A stretch of DNA of 64,000 bases from Phlegmacium glaucopus. Lineage: Eukaryota > Basidiomycota > Agaricomycetes > Agaricales > Cortinariaceae. This document shows positions 1 through 9,786 of the stretch, in pieces. How positions within the stretch are numbered: position 1 is the first letter of the stretch; every line of letters starts with the position of its first letter. The position numbers and the translations under genes were made by a program. The stretch covers positions 34,844 through 98,843 of the forward strand of contig MU130376.1 of assembly GCA_015039465.1 (NCBI GenBank), written 5' to 3'. The notes under the pieces were generated by a model. The model worked only from the letters and a program-made list of their open reading frames with translations. It searched no databases and had not been told where the DNA came from.

Positions 1-741
1 GAATCCCTCTCGACGGAGATAAATATAGAGCCGTTATGAAACAGCATCTCACCCTGATAGATACATTGAAGGGCCACCAATACCATGGAGCACAATACAA
101 GTCTCGTCGTGCAGGATGGGCACGGAAAGGAATGTAAGCATTCTTTGTTTAAAACTTTCTTAATTCAATTTACTGACGAGTGACTTGTTTTGTTAGGTGA
201 CTTCTGCAATGAGCTGAAGACCCACTGACTCGCTGTGTACCCACTTTACAACTCGACTGATAACTGGGTTTCCGAAATGATTTGGTATGTCCTCGTTTCA
301 CTGCCGGTATAGTTTGTTGATAAAACCAAGGTCCAGGTTCCATTGACATAAGTTTCTTTCAAGTAGTCTTTAATACCCCGTTTTTTGCACATTAGTATAT
401 TTCGTATTCATAGCCTATACATAATATAATTTTTTTTTTTTGTTATGCAACACTATAAGAATTAAGGTACTATATGGTCTATATGGTCTATATGCTACTT
501 TGTAGCATTGGGTGGAACTAACCAAGTGCTCAAAAGAGAGATATGGCTTCGGGATAGTAGTAACTTAGGCCTATAAAGTACTCTGTAGTAGTAACCTAGA
601 CCTATGTAGTACTCCATAGTAGTAACCTAGGCCTATATAGCACTCCCTAGTACTCTACAGTAACAGGCCATCTAGACAGGAATAGCATGATGCTGTCCAG
701 CACTATCCAGCACTAGTAAGCAGACCCTGAATTTACTGATG
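1..741. mobile_element. Right end of a CATCAG-type DNA transposon
   Basis: The last 50 bp (about 690-741) closely match the reverse complement of the left end of the element at 6732-7932, including GTAAGCAGACC and the terminal CTGATG. The left end lies outside the window. The element carries the tail of a gene (positions 3-198) and AT-rich subterminal sequence with repeated short blocks (CCTATATAG, AGTAGTAACCTAG). Because it contains an exon, it may be a larger relative of the short 6732-7932 element. The 2-bp target duplication cannot be tested without the left end. Confidence 0.6.
3..198 (+). CDS. 3' end of an unrecognised transposon-borne gene (partial)
   Basis: An open frame enters from the left edge and runs to about position 134. 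It contains HLTLIDTLKGHQYHGAQY and a basic tail (SRRAGWARKG). A GTAAGC donor follows, and an acceptor (GTTTTGTTAG) near 196. Splicing joins AT to G and then TGA, so the protein ends at once with Met-stop. I do not recognise the family. Its position just inside a transposon end suggests that the transposon encodes it or has captured it. Only about 44 residues are visible. Confidence 0.4.
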
Positions 742-1466
742 GTAAAGAACTAACCAGGTGCAGATATGCGAAACAGTAATGTAAGAATTGAGCTGATGCG
801 AAGTCACATGGGCCCAATAGTTTGGTAACGAAGGGATAGGAGATAAAGTAAAAATGAAGGTGATGAGTAAGAGGTCAGTTGAATGACCTCCTGTTTCAAA
901 AGAATGATAAAATTATATATATGGAAAGATGAAGGAAAGTAAATGCAAAAGAACATAAACCACAATAAAACTCATGCAAAGGATGCACAGAGAGATAAGT
1001 AATGCGTGTGCGAACCGTGAAAGACCGTGAGATTAGAGAATGGCTGTGCGAAGGTATGGTTGTGAAGGGGTCGAATGGTTAAGTCCAATATTGACTAAGA
1101 GAACTGAAGATATGCCGAAATATGAAGTGCGAAGAGGAATGAGGGTGCTTTGGATAGTTATGAAGGTTGTAGAAGTGATGTGCGAAGGTTATGCAAGTAC
1201 TATATCATGTTATGCGAGGTGCAAATGGATATGTGAGAACCGCAAGTGAGAGTGCAAATAAAGTTGGTACACGCGAGGCGTCCGCGTATACTGCGAAGTT
1301 GTTAAATTGCAAAAATAACCAGTTTACAAACCTAGAGGCTATATGGGTCCTATCAGCAGTTCAATCTGAGTCGATGGACCCCATGCGTGGAGTAATATGA
1401 ATTTTGGTCTGTAGATATCCATTAATTTAATTCTTGGTCCTATTATGAGCGAATGAGTGAATGACC
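742..1466. other. Non-coding stretch ending in a 7TM-gene 3' flank
   Basis: No convincing gene is visible. From about 1359 the sequence matches the 3' flank that follows every 7TM copy (TTCAATCTGAGTCGATGGACCC, then AGTAATATGAATTTT and GGTCCTATTA). The array therefore once continued to the left, and this is the downstream edge of a 7TM copy that has been lost or displaced. The part from 742 to 1340 is purine-rich with recurring TGCGAA. I could not assign it. Confidence 0.5.
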
Positions 1467-2624
1467 ATTGCCCTGGGAATCTCTCATGGGACAACAGTTC
1501 ATTGGGATCAACAACCAGCCTCTTGCTGTCAGTCAACTACATCCCATCCAAATTCTGTGTTTTTAGGGATAAGAAGCCAATGATGAACCCAATTTACCTA
1601 AACGAGGTGGTGGATTACAAGCTTTCAAGACCAATGAACCTCGTATGCCTCAAGGCAAAGGGAGGCTAAGGTGGCACAGGTTCAAATGGATTCTCTTCGT
1701 TACCAACTTTTTGGTATGTGTCCTCTTATTCGTTGACTTCCACTTTTTACCCTATGCTAGCTTATGTTCTTTTCTATTGATGCCCTCGTTGTTTGCCTCC
1801 TATCATGGTTCAATATCTTCCAAAACGCAAATGTCATACATAGGGGGAATAGGTCTGAACTAATCCTACCAATGATAGCAGCGTGCAGCGCCGTCTTCAC
1901 CTTCCTCATCGGCTGGTCCGGGATTCTCCTCAACAATTGTAGTTTCCTAGCATGGTACACCTTCCATAACTTTTGCCTTCCTCGTCACCCCAGGTTACGT
2001 GACCTACAAATGCCGTACATTCAACCTCGAAGGTAAAATTAACGCACAATGGTCCTGTTCACTCGACACAAGTGAGCAATTGCGAATTCAAAACGAACTA
2101 GAATGCTGTGGTTATTTCAGTCCTTTGGTCGAGGCTTCTATCAGTCAAACATGTTATGCAAGAAGTATCTTACCAGGATGTAAAGGTCCCTATCTGGTTT
2201 TTGAGAGGAAGTTGTTGGCCCTTTGGATTAAAGCGGTATTTTCGTTGGTGCTGGTGCAAATTTTGGTTATGGTGGCTGGATTGTTGTGTTCGAATCATAT
2301 CACATATAGGTTTGGGAAGGGAATGATGCCAGAGGCTTATCAACTTGATATGAACATGATGGCTGTGATTATAGACAACTACGCCAAGTACATTTACTCT
2401 TCTTGTTCTTTTCCATTGAAGTTCTCAATTGAATTGCTGCATCTAGTCAACTTTCAGACCAATATGGAGCTGATATTGCAAGCAATATCCTCAGACGTAC
2501 ATGGTCAAAATCAGTACTTGGTAATAATACTATCAACGCATGCACTCTTCTTGATTCTCCTGAACACGATATTGCTATGGATCCTTTCAAACCTGAGCAT
2601 ATGGGCACACCCAGCACTTTCTAG
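1467..2624 (+). pseudogene. Tetraspanin-like copy T1 (decayed)
   Basis: This is the first of eight tetraspanin-like copies. The N-terminal segment LSVNYIPSKF matches the conserved start of basidiomycete Tsp2-type tetraspanins. An intron (GTATGT..GCTAG, about 1713-1759) splits TM1. The downstream frame reads LMFFSIDALVVCLLSWF (TM1), FTFLIGWSGILLNN (TM2), then the large loop with ECCGYFSP, SQTCYA and LPGC, and TM4 (VMVAGLLCSNHITYRFG). The CCG motif and the loop cysteines define the family. Damage includes a broken N-terminal frame near 1575 and an 8-bp deletion in TM3 near 1950. The last exon, after an intron at about 2390-2450, is open to TAG at 2622. It has the full-length loop. Confidence 0.75.
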
Positions 2625-3010
2625 ATTTTGAATGCGGAAGCTGAACAATGACTCCACCCCCTGCCCCTGTCATGGACAATTTTCTTCATTTCTACATAGT
2701 ATTCAGAAACATTTCATCAGGAATTTTGTCCTATTCGTTTCTTGTTTAGACTACACCATTGGGCTCACTATCTATATCGCCTCTAACCCACTATTAATCG
2801 CCCTCGTTCACAATCTCCTCCAGATCTTGTCAGTAAGTCTACAACACCTCATCCACTGATCTACCTACAGACCACCCAACATGACCTCATCACCCAATCC
2901 ACTTACGCGCATACATATCTATTTCAGATACTACCTTCCATCTAACTATTGAAAACATTGATCAAATATCCATTCCTCCATCCATTTTAGGTTTATCTGT
3001 CCAGCCTAAC
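2625..3010. other. T1 3' flank
   Basis: This AT-rich 3' flank is shared with the other units (CACTTACGCGCATACATAT, GAAAACATTGATCAAATATC). It ends with AGCCTAAC at 3003-3010, the left target duplication of the following insertion. No gene is visible. Confidence 0.6.
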
Positions 3011-3584
3011 TAGTGCTTGAAAGTCTGGTTAGGTCTGGTTATTTGGTGCCTAGGGGCTCTAAACGAGACTGAGACCGGTTAGGGTTTGTTCCAAAGCCCA
3101 AAATAACCTAACCGGACCGAAAATAACTGACCAAAACCGGTTAGTTGCAGTTACTAACCAGTTAGGACCGAAAAAATGAAAAACCGGTTATAACCGGGCA
3201 GGACCGTACATATTTCTCTCAATAAACATTATGTTCACGCATCGTAGCTTTAAAATGAGCCCAAGAATGCTAAATTTGATGAAGAATTGACAAAGCTATG
3301 ATAATATTCTTGAAAGTCTACTTTTGGCCAATATTTTAAAGATTTGACCATAACTCAGTCAGATTTTTAGCGTTTCTCACATTTTTGGGTGCGTTTTGAA
3401 GTGGTATAATAGGGTCGTCTATAACCAGTTATAACCGGTTTTTTAACGGTTAGCTAACCGCAAAATAACCGGTTATTTTATTTTCAGAATCAACTAACCA
3501 CTAACTGCAGTCTGGTCTTTTTGCGGTTAGGTCCAGTCCAGTCTTGGTTATTTTCCGGTTAATTAACCGGACTTTCAAGCACTA
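3011..3584. mobile_element. hAT-like MITE with 8-bp target duplication
   Basis: The 574-bp insertion starts TAGTGCTTGAAAGTCTGGTTA and ends with its inverted copy, one mismatch in 21 bp. It is flanked by AGCCTAAC on both sides (3003-3010 and 3585-3592). The sister unit at about 33450 shows the empty site. Internally it is built from AACCGGTT/TATAACCGG-rich palindromic repeats and has no coding frame. An 8-bp duplication is typical of hAT elements. Confidence 0.85.
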
Positions 3585-3592
3585 AGCCTAAC

Positions 3593-3984
3593 CCCCTATT
3601 TTCATCCCATATATATATATACACTATTACTAGTGACAGTAGCCTGAGATTACTAAAGTTCCTGAGGGCCTAAGTACAACTGTGGCGGGTTTTTCTTCAC
3701 CTTATATTACAATCTGCGTTTGAGTAGCAATTCTAAGTAAGGAGTATGGAGTATGGTAAGGGAAGCAAAATCTCAAGAATTTGATTGTACTCATCTTCCA
3801 AATCTGTCACGCATAAAATGATGTGATTAAATTTCAATGATGTTCAAACACAAGGTCTCGGCGCTCTGATCTCAGTGATCTGATTACTCTCAACCTTTGC
3901 TCTCTCACAAGCTCCTGGGTCTTATCATGATGTTGATTACAAGACTCTGCGAGTGACAAAAGGAAGGGGAGTACTTGGGGACTA
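3593..3984. promoter_or_regulatory. Unit spacer with conserved block upstream of a lost 7TM copy
   Basis: This stretch is colinear with 33485-33920, the upstream region of 7TM copy G5. It includes the block CTGTCACGCATAAAATGAT at about 3804 that recurs some 350-430 bp before most 7TM starts. It would have been the promoter region of G0 before the transposons at 3985-8626 separated them. No coding sequence is visible. Confidence 0.5.
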
Positions 3985-4120
3985 CATCAGGAAAAATGAC
4001 TTGTGCCCTAGGCTGTCCTGAAATGTCCCAGGGTGCCCCAGGCAGCTCAGGGTGCTCAGGTCAAGAGGTCGCCCTGGGGTGCAAGTTACCTATGTATGAA
4101 AAGTCTTAGGCTGTCCTGGG

Positions 4121-4217
4121 GCAACCTGAGGCAACCTGAGGCAACCTGAGGCAACCTGAGAGCGTCCTGAGGCAACCTGAGGCAACCTGAGGCAACCTGA
4201 GAGCATCCTGAGGCAGC
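4121..4217. repeat. 10-bp minisatellite GCAACCTGAG
   Basis: Seven near-perfect copies of GCAACCTGAG are arranged as four, then AGCGTCCTGA, then three more, followed by GAGCATCCTGAGGCAGCC. It lies in the left subterminal region of the transposon at 3985-6561 and probably forms part of its transposase-binding repeats. Confidence 0.85.
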
Positions 4218-4881
4218 CTTAGTCCCTTTGGATCTGATGCTAGAAAACATATATAAACCAGATATTTGAGTGGTCTCACACAACAGAATAATAATAATAA
4301 CAATAAAATTATATTCAATTATTCTAAACATCATATATAGTACTAGTAATAAAATAATAATAAAATAGTATACATAAATATACTAGTATAATACTGGGGA
4401 AGTAGGAAATAAGAAAACAAAATTGTGGGTGGTTTATATATCTTTTGGATGGCGCACAGACCATTGGTCACATGATCACAGATAAGCATGACTCCAAGCA
4501 TATGGTGCTGGGTCAGGGTAGATTACATAAATTCCAAAAAAGGAAATTTTTTAAAGATGGTAGAGAATTGTTTTAGGACCCTGAATATTAGACTCGCGAC
4601 CAGTCTATTCGCAAGCTCACCAGCATCCTGTGTATTAGATAATTATAAATATTACATAATTGACGTGAGCAAAAAGAGATCAACGCATGTGAGCTTGCGA
4701 ACAGACTGGAACACCTGGGTACCTTTTTGGGTGGAGGCGTGACAGCCCACCAAACATGTGGATGGACTTAGCCAAATTTCGTTATCATCTTGATCAACAT
4801 GCTGCTCGACCACTATCTCTGTCTCTCTCTTTGCTCTAACACCCCAAATTCCCTCGAACCTTCATTTCAAACCTGTACTCC
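4218..4881. other. Non-coding part of the RecQ-carrying transposon
   Basis: AT-rich sequence with ATAATAATAAC and TATATA runs lies between the minisatellite and the helicase fragment. No gene is seen. Confidence 0.5.
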
Positions 4882-5926
4882 CTACAATAACACAAAGAAC
4901 TGACCCTCGCTAGGCCCAAGGTTGCCCGAAAAATTTGAGGTATACCCGGGCACTTCGAAGGTAAATTGCATTCCATCGGGAATCTCACCCACTAACGCCA
5001 CTTTCTTCATTTTTTTTGCAGGCTTCTCCCCCCCCTCTAGACCACCATGTCCCCTCTTTGGTGCGCGAGGTTTTGTTGGAAGGCGTACAAGTAGTGGGAT
5101 GTCCATGTCTCTCATTACGGAAAAGAGTTCATCCCCGTAGGTTTCCTCCCATCCCCACTGACCACCTAATACAACTGACAATCTGCCCCGTGTAGGTACT
5201 GGTCCAATACTCGCAAGAAGAGTCACAAGAGGATCTGATAACAGCCCCTCTGCACTAAACATTACTGCAGTGAAATCTCGCATTTTCACAAGACACTGCC
5301 AATCGTGCAGTTTCTCAAGGACAGCAGAACACGACTCGCCAACTTTGATGCGGCTCACCTTTCCGCTGTCCATGGGATTCCCAGGGCGTGTCAAGTCGAG
5401 CAATGAAGGTTCACAAATATCACAGCATGGAACAATTGGGTCTAACTGGCAGTAAGGTAAGCTTTAGTATGTGTATTTTAAAAGAATATGTGATCGTGCT
5501 TACTTGGTGGTTTATTGTTATAGATCTGCGTCAACACCATGCGCCGACAAGTACCAGACTGAACAAAGGAGTAGAGACCTTCATCGTCTGCCTCTTCATC
5601 AATTGCAGGGCAGTCAAGGATGAGGATTACATCGTGTTTCGGGTCGTTGGAACCACGCTTCCCACCTCTTGCTATTGCGTGAGTTTTTCTTGCCTTCGAA
5701 TCTTGATTTATTTGTGACTGATCCACAATTGCAGATTTATTGCTGCAGTGCTTCTCGCCTTTCTTGAACTTCAATTTTATTGGCTTGCGACCATGTTTGT
5801 TCAACATCGTACCATATATGGACTGTTCAGCAAGCAAAACAGCAAGGCCAACGTGTCCTGCAGCTCGTGCACACCTTCCTGCCCTCTGAATGAATGTGGA
5901 GATGGATCCTGGGATCCTATAATGAT
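4882..5926 (-). pseudogene. RecQ-like DNA helicase, C-terminal part (5'-truncated)
   Basis: Two exons read in one frame: 5926-5504 and 5441-4882, with an intron from a GTAAGC donor to a TTAG acceptor. The first opens with GSISTFIQRAGRCARAAGHV, which is helicase motif VI of RecQ enzymes with its arginine fingers. Across the junction it reads NPIVPCCDICEPSLLDLTR, a cysteine motif typical of the RecQ-like proteins abundant in mushroom genomes. About 330 residues remain. The ATPase domain (Walker A, DEAH) is missing: the 630 bp between this exon and the transposon end hold no helicase exon, and the fragment starts exactly at an intron acceptor (TTATAG). It cannot work as a helicase alone. The surviving exons are free of stops, so the capture may be recent. 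Confidence 0.75.
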
Positions 5927-6560
5927 GTTTAAAGTGAAATTGTCAGTTTATGTTTTTTTTTGTGGTGGACATTGACGGATATGAATGTATATGACTCAGT
6001 GATACTATTTCTAACAGATTACCGATTTTCAGAATGGAAGAATGAATGCTCGTTGAATGAAATATAAAATTGATACAACCGATACCAAAATCATCAAATT
6101 TCGACTAAGTCCCTTGTCACATTACTGTGCAAGTTTTGTGACCCCCTTGTGTGACTGCCCAGAAGTTCCAGCCGCTTTCGCACAATATCTAATTTGTACG
6201 AAAGTGGACTGGTCACGAGCCTACCTGAATATGTTTAAATTATATTAATAGCAGCTTTCCTTATTGAGAAAACTGCAAAATACTTTTTTGGACGCAGCGG
6301 TTAAAGATTTTCTAGCAAAATTCATAAATTCTAAGGGACTCCCAGGGCCTCCTGATGTGATTTGGTCCAGATGGTCAATGCACCAGGATACACTAAAGGT
6401 GTCCTGAGAAAATGGGTGACACTCAAAATTTTACCTGTGCTGCTCTAGGATGTCCTGAGGTGTCCTGGGGTGTCCTGGGGTGTCCTGGGATGTCCTGAGT
6501 AGTGATGTGATACTAACAAATTACCCAAGGCTACCTAGGGCCAAAATCATTTTTCCTGAT
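5927..6560. other. Non-coding right arm of the RecQ-carrying transposon
   Basis: No upstream helicase exon was found here. From 6440 to 6500 the sequence is a subterminal array of TGTCCTGGGG-type direct repeats leading to the right terminal repeat. Confidence 0.55.
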
Positions 6561-6731
6561 GTACTCCTGAAATTTTGCACTGATTTTTCTTGTAGCGATA
6601 TACATGCCCAAAAATACTATTTTCATAAGCATTATATCTTTGCGATGCATCATTTTGACGAGGAGGAAATGAGGATGTCTAGAACTTGCAATATACTGGA
6701 TAGATGGATGGAGGGAAAATTTCAAGAACTT

Positions 6732-7932
6732 CATCAGCAAACTCGGGGTCTGCTTACCAGCACTGGACAGCACCATACAGCACCATAGTGCTATAGCAAA
6801 GGGTCCTTTGTTTACAGCGCTGTCAAGCATCACAGTCACACTATGGGGTGCTATATATTTACTATACAGTGCTATATATTACTATACAGTGCTATATAGG
6901 GTAGGGTTAATATTACAATATACTATTCAATCTGAGGCTAGAAAGCTAATGTTCTGAGTTCACGCAAGGATAAGGAAAATTAATATATATATAAATCATA
7001 TTCAACTATCTACACAGAGTCTGAGTCATATCATATATGTACTACCCATACTATCAATAGAAGGTTTGTAAACGAGGTGTTGGATGCTGTGGTATATCAA
7101 AAACAGGCAGAGGTGGTTGGAGTGTTGAAACGGCCCGAAACAAACCCCTCACATCCCATTTGGATGGGGAGGAGGGGCTGGGTAGTTGAGGTTGTTGAAA
7201 TTGTAGCTAAAAGTAGCAATTTGTTAGTTTTTAAAAGGAACAGTAAGAAATTCAAAAAACTCCTCACCTTGGCGCTTGGCGCTCAGCGCTCTTTGCCACC
7301 TTCTGGGGCTAGGAGGTAGGTATGCGACTCGTCATTTGTTGCTGTTAGTGGTCGTGGTAGTATGCTGGGGGTGGGTGGGTATCAGATGTACCAAAGCAAA
7401 CCTATTTTGATGGGGAGGAGCTGAGTAAATGACGAGGCCATAGCTAAGAGTGAGCATCTGGCATTGTCAGTGGTAGAACCTAAACAGTAGTATTAATTAG
7501 TTAAAAAACAATTTTAAAAAAATAAAATGGGCTCAACAGGCACCGCCCACGCAACACCAGAGTGTACATGGTGGTGGTTGAGAAGAGGGTAGACGTGGCA
7601 ACAGATGCACAGTAACAAAGTTGGAGTGACAAAAAAATTCCCATATATGTAAAGATCAACTTTGCGCATGGACTTTGTTTAGGGCTGGTTTATTTAACTT
7701 AAATGAAAAATGTGTGGCTCTAATGTGACACGGTGACAAAGCTATGCCAGTGTGATAGAGTGACAATAGTGTGACAATACACTGCTGGACAGTGCTGGTG
7801 CACGTCACATGGATGCTATGAGATGCTATGGAACTATAAGTATGGTGATGTGACTATATGATACTATGGGAAATTACAACTTTGTGTGACGTGACTATGA
7901 CAAACTATGGAAAAATCCTGAATTTGCTGATG
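6732..7932. mobile_element. CATCAG-type non-autonomous DNA transposon, 1.2 kb
   Basis: It begins CATCAGCAAACTCGGGG and ends GAATTTGCTGATG. The 2-bp duplication TT (6730-6731, 7933-7934) is visible because flanking AAGAACTT..GATTGCGTCCATCTTCC matches the continuous sequence in other units (for example about 30020). Subterminal repeats include ACAGTGCTATATA and CAGTGCTGG. It has no convincing coding region, and the open frame at 7077-7319 has no recognisable product. The left end matches the element ending at 741. Confidence 0.8.
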
Positions 7933-8022
7933 TTGATTGCGTCCATCTTCCGAAGTTGAATCTGTCATGCATAAAATGATGTGATGAAAGATGCTCTGAG
8001 TCTAACATTAATCTCACAAGCC
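7933..8022. promoter_or_regulatory. Remnant of the conserved 7TM upstream block
   Basis: This contains CCATCTTCCGAA, TCTGTCATGCATAAAATGATGTGATGAAAG and AATCTCACAAGCC, the block found upstream of most 7TM copies. It belongs to G0, whose exons 1-5 have been lost. Confidence 0.5.
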
Positions 8023-8626
8023 TAGTGATGGACAGGTCCAGTTTGGTCCGGCTTTTTTGCCTATTTTTCTGGACCAAGAACTGGACTCATGGTCCGGTTC
8101 CAGTCTGGTTCAGGTTCGAACCTGTAAAATTTCCCACCATTAAATTTGCCTGGAAAAGGTTGCACTCATGGTAAATGTTTTATCTGATCAGGTTTCCATT
8201 GAAGTAGAGGTTGAGTAGAGGTTTTTAATTGAGGTTTTTGTCTTTAATTTGAGCTTGGGGGGAGTGATGCCAAGTTCATTTGCAGTTCAGTTGGGGGGGG
8301 GCTAGGGCCTGTTTATTTAATAATATTATAATTAATAAAACCTGAAAACTGCCAAATCCTAACCAATTTGCAGCCATTAAAGTGATAAGCAAGTAATGAA
8401 AGTACATTATACTGGAAAAACATCAGAATTTTTACAAAATTTCTATCTTTTCTACCCTAAAAATGAAGTGGTTCGAACCAGGTTCGAACCTTTCATAAAT
8501 GCCTGAACCCTGAACTGAACCTTTGGTTCGGTTCACCCAATCCTCTGAACCTGAACTGAACTTTAGGTTCAGTTCAGGGTGGTTCAGGTTCGAACCAAAG
8601 TTCAGGACTGAACTTGTGCATCACTA
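8023..8626. mobile_element. hAT-like element lacking a target duplication
   Basis: The ends TAGTGATGGACAGGTCCAGT and TAGTGATGCACAAGTTCAGT (reverse complement of the right end) agree at 17 of 20 positions. The interior is rich in GGTTCGAACC palindromes. Flanks are CACAAGCC and CACTCATC, so there is no duplication. The left flank is 7TM upstream sequence and the right flank is the last 7TM intron, so the intervening exons are deleted. This fits recombination between two copies of the element. Confidence 0.65.
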
Positions 8627-8673
8627 CACTCATCATCATTTGATTATTATGCTGAATGTGTTGATATTCACAG

Positions 8674-8814
8674 GGAATAATACCAACCATCATTCTTGTA
8701 CGAGATGCTTTGGGAATGTCCTACAACAATACTACCCAGTTATCACAAACAATTGAAAGTTTGCACCTTGCCCATAGTGATGACACTTCTGTGAATTCTA
8801 ATCAGGAGGTTTAA
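8674..8814 (+). pseudogene. 7TM copy G0, last exon only
   Basis: After the conserved intron end (TTGATATTCACAG) the exon reads GIIPTIILVRDALGMSY and continues into the Ser/Asn-rich tail typical of the family. A stop (TAA at 8812-8814) replaces the CAA codon present at the same place in G3. Exons 1-5 are absent because of the deletion at the element at 8023-8626. The tail homology continues to about 8908. Confidence 0.8.
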
Positions 8815-8920
8815 GTTGAAGAATTGGATGCCCCCCGGCGCAGTGATGCTCAGGATATTGTTCAGGTTAATCGGTCGTCAATTTCATGATGTTCAATCTG
8901 AGGTTGACGGACCCTATGCG

Positions 8921-9396
8921 CAAGGGGGTGTTGGGATTAAAAATCCGACCTAGTGTCGGATTTTTTATTTCAGCCAACTTGGGTGGACTAACCATACTAC
9001 ATAATCAGGTACACACCTATATAAGGAAATATGACATCATCACCTCACCCAGATGCCTTGCAAGCGTTGCAAATCCATTTTCGGGGCTGCTGCTCTAGTC
9101 CAATGCAGTGCAGGTGATACTGGTCAAAATTTTGAGTCAGACCATGGTCATATAAGATTATAACAGAGCAATTACCCCATTGATCATTGGATTTTTGGGA
9201 ATTTTGTGCAATACAACATTGTGATATGTATTCTATAGCTATGTAGGGTACTTTTCTCAAGTCCAATAGTCATAATAGGTCTGGGAATCATCTTTTGAGA
9301 CCTCTCTACTTAGGGGTCAGAAAAAACATTAGGGGCCTCCAGCTGGGACTAACTAACCAGGTAGTGGTCCGGGATTTTGATCCCAACACCCCCTTG
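8921..9396. mobile_element. hAT-type MITE, 476 bp
   Basis: The ends CAAGGGGGTGTTGGGAT and their inverted copy ATCCCAACACCCCCTTG are flanked by perfect 8-bp duplications CCTATGCG (8913-8920, 9397-9404). The uninterrupted site (CCCTATGCGTAGAG) is seen after other 7TM copies. No coding capacity. Confidence 0.9.
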
Positions 9397-9786
9397 CCTA
9401 TGCGTAGAGAAATATAAATTTTAGATATCCATTAAATAATTTCCTATTAGTATGAGCGGATGAGCGAATGACCATTGAACTACCATTGACCATTGCCCAT
9501 CAGGAAAATGGTGGGTTTGTCTTTGGACGTCTTTCAGTTATTTCCAAAGACATGAAGATGCCAAAGATGTAAAGACAAGACATCTTTGGAAAGTAGGGTA
9601 CCTATTCTTTGAAAGATGTATGATGACTTTGAAAGACAAAGGGTATCTTTGAAAGCTGTGTCTTGGTCTTTCTGAAGAACATCTTTGTATTGAAATTTAT
9701 GTCTTTCAACTCTTCACCGAGCATCTTTGAATCTTTGGGCCTGTCCAAAGTGCAAAAAACAATGAATACATGTTTCAAAAATAGTT

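Larger units (their letters stand above)
3985..6561. mobile_element. CATCAG-type DNA transposon carrying a RecQ fragment
   Basis: The left end CATCAGGAAAAATGA continues into CTTGTGCCCTAGG. The right end is its inverted copy (25 of 28 positions). A 2-bp duplication TA flanks it (3983-3984 and 6562-6563), and removing the element restores the alignment to the G5 upstream sequence at about 33900. Subterminal regions hold many direct copies of TGTCCTGGG/TGTCCTGAGG. No transposase is seen. The cargo is a minus-strand piece of a RecQ-like helicase. The ends resemble those of the Plavaka element at 9498-16408. Confidence 0.85.

Noticed and set aside
1040..1400. Small + strand frames
   Set aside because: No family signal, biased composition with recurrent TGCGAA, and no sign of splicing to a larger gene.
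4121..4217. CRISPR-like array
   Set aside because: The repeats are 10-bp head-to-tail units without unique spacers, in a eukaryotic transposon.
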